64,000 nucleotides of DNA from positions 8,355,855 to 8,419,854 of the forward strand of contig NC_092021.1 of NCBI RefSeq assembly GCF_042242105.1, written 5' to 3'. The notes under the pieces are model-generated. The model worked only from the letters and a program-made list of their open reading frames with translations. It was not told the origin of the DNA and did no database searches. Below are positions 62,341 to 64,000 of the stretch, piece by piece. Position 1 is the stretch's first letter. Each line of letters opens with the position of its first letter. The DNA is from Pempheris klunzingeri. Lineage: Eukaryota > Chordata > Actinopteri > Acropomatiformes > Pempheridae. A program made the position numbers and the translations under genes.

Positions 62341-62570
62341 CATAGCTCCAGATGTGGCTCCTTTTTTTTTTTATCTCTTCTCATAAAACACAGCACGACA
62401 GTCACACTTGTTGATGTTGATGATGGTGATGATGGTGATGGTGGTGGTGTTGCTCTGGCAAAGTCTCGAGGAGACGCACCGGTGCGGCTCATCACGAGCC
62501 TCTCTGGCGCCAGAAGGAGTCCCGGCTGCGCGTGGATTGGACTGCTGTTCTGCTGGCAGCTCTGCTCGGG
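62341..62570 (-). promoter_or_regulatory. lrrc3: Probable lrrc3 promoter area
   Basis: GC-rich sequence (GACGCACCGGTGCGGCTCAT, CTCTGGCGCCAG, GGCTGCGCGTGG) surrounding a GAT/GGT repeat. It lies just outside the predicted first exon. This is inference from composition. Confidence 0.4.
62412..62452. repeat. GATGGT-type short tandem repeat
   Basis: Alternating GATGAT and GGTGAT/GGTGGT units. Confidence 0.85.
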
Positions 62571-62582
62571 CTCTAGTTCCCC

Positions 62583-62684
62583 CTCCTGTCTGCCTGTCTG
62601 CCTTTTGCCTGCCTGTGTCTCTGTCTGTCTGTCTGTCTGTCTGTCTGCCTGCCTGCCTGCATGTCTGTCTATCTGTCTGCCCTC
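62583..62684. repeat. (CTGT/CTGC)n tetranucleotide repeat
   Basis: About 100 bases of CTGT and CTGC units with a few interruptions, upstream of the lrrc3 promoter area. It produces long open frames on both strands that are not genes. Confidence 0.92.
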
Positions 62685-64000
62685 CCTGCACCTCCCCTCT
62701 CCTGTGGACCCTTCTCTCTCCTCTGAGGCAACTGACCAAACAAATAAGAACACTAAATCTGAAAACTGGTCCTGGACACAGAACAGGAGAGGTACTCCTT
62801 TTGTTGACACTTTTAAAATGACAGTTTTGTCTTAAATCCAGTAAAAAAAAGATTTAAAAACCTGGAAGAGGACTGCAGTGAGCACCTAAGGGAGGCTCTT
62901 AAAAGTTTTTGCAATGTTCTTATCTTTATTTCTAACCTTGCTTTAATGCAGAAACAAAGTCATAATTAAAGAGTGAAAGAGAGATTTTTGGAATCAATTC
63001 TCATCCAAAACATCCCACCTCAAGACCTTTCCCATGTAGCGCTGAGCAGGGATGTATTGATTATTTAAATCACCCCAAGTGCTTTATCAAACAGTCTATC
63101 AAAGAGCAGGGTGTTAGGGGTTTAGGCAGCGCAGCAGTGGATCAAGATGTCAGCTTTGAGTTCTGCACTGCATTCTGATGGTAAATGCTGCATGCAGAGC
63201 AGGTTCTATGGTTTTGGTTTGTGTATGAATCGAACATCGTCCATGTCTGCATCACCACCAACAGCAAATGTGAACGCCCTGTCTGACTAAGCTATTAGTG
63301 GTGTGTCATTAAATAGAGATGAAAATTTTAAAGCAACAATTTTTAAATGATCATTTTTCCTCTCACAGCTGTTTTCTTCATGGCCCTTCCTGGAAGAGCG
63401 TCAGCACCACGATGAGTGGTCTATAATTTGCATCAGCACGGTAAATAAGGTCAGATCCCATGTGACCTTCACAGATTGTACAAGACCACAGAGTGCAATG
63501 GATGCACTGTTGGTTTTCACCAGCTGTGACAGCGTGACTGCTATTGTTTTCACCTTGTCGTTCTGTATGTGTGTGTGTGTGTGTGTGTGCGTTTGTGTGA
63601 TCATGGCAAAACGTGGAGACACCTATTGTGTATTGTGTCGCCACACAGCTTTAAACTTTACAGGGGTGTAGCCGAAATCACAATAAAGCCAAGTTCAGAG
63701 ATAGGTGTGGCCCGGCAAGGGCGTTGGAAGTAGGGGGTAGGAAGGAGGGAAGGGGCCAGTGGCCACCCACCACTTTTGTTTGAAGTTGCAGATCAGTGTA
63801 TCCCTGTTTCAATCGTTGCTGCCCACTGGTCCAGCACATCTGAGATACTCTTCAACCTTTATTATAACAGCAGCAGCTTGATACATCTTATTCAGCGTTC
63901 ACATACTAACATAGTGATCTCCGAAAACGACTATTCCATCCTTAATTAGAAGAGGGCACATTAAACCTTTACTTGGACGGCCCTATCGATGTCAGGATGG
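62685..64000. other. Gene-free stretch at the window end
   Basis: Contains a GT microsatellite (63,566-63,589) and a G-rich run at about 63.73-63.76 kb. No exon supported. Confidence 0.45.

Noticed and set aside
62335..62835. Long overlapping open frames on both strands
   Set aside because: They are created by the CTGT/CTGC and GAT/GGT repeats in the lrrc3 promoter area; low-complexity peptides, no domain.

Overview
The window is vertebrate nuclear DNA, almost certainly from a percomorph-type teleost fish. The evidence is split genes with GT-AG introns, long AT-rich non-coding stretches, many CA/GT microsatellites, and ends of typical fish transposons (several Tc1/mariner-like elements, fish LINE reverse transcriptase fragments, short inverted-repeat elements). 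Only three protein-coding genes can be supported, all on the minus strand. Most long open frames elsewhere look like chance or repeat-derived frames. No CRISPR array, operon, tRNA or rRNA gene was seen.

Region 1 (1-10,720). After about 6.8 kb without genes lies a compact five-exon gene (6855-9505, minus). It encodes a predicted 286-residue protein with a CARD at each end and two short repeated beta-type linker segments between them, and no NACHT, LRR or caspase domain. It includes a 32-nt microexon, and its start codon lies directly after a splice acceptor. A 26-bp minisatellite of about 20 units (10,173-10,708) lies just upstream of its probable promoter.

Region 2 (12,189-22,750). An eight-exon FAM171B orthologue (672 codons) can be assembled with every intron phase consistent. 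It has a signal peptide, the FAM171 ectodomain, one membrane span and a shortened cytoplasmic tail. One intron appears to use a GC-AG donor. Introns hold a 709-bp Tc1-like element with 46-bp inverted repeats and another short inverted-repeat element. A CpG-richer promoter area lies at about 22.44-22.75 kb.

Region 3 (22.75-59.4 kb). This is a 37-kb interval with no convincing gene. It holds a nested transposon cluster (30.9-33.3 kb), a second LINE fragment (42.3-42.6 kb), a truncated Tc1 transposase (45.4-46.1 kb), and two related copies of a repeat carrying the first coding segment of a fish zinc-finger gene family (28.95-29.7 and 52.15-53.3 kb). Some non-repetitive patches could be conserved regulatory elements, which cannot be judged from one sequence.

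Region 4 (59.4-64 kb). The single coding exon of lrrc3 (59,450-60,250, minus) encodes a small leucine-rich-repeat membrane protein. A likely 5' non-coding exon ends in a strong donor at 62,053, next to a GC-rich promoter area and a CTGT/CTGC repeat.

The three genes share no evident pathway. The CARD-linker-CARD protein is the most promising candidate for something undescribed: a possible NLR-free adaptor or decoy in fish inflammasome signalling.
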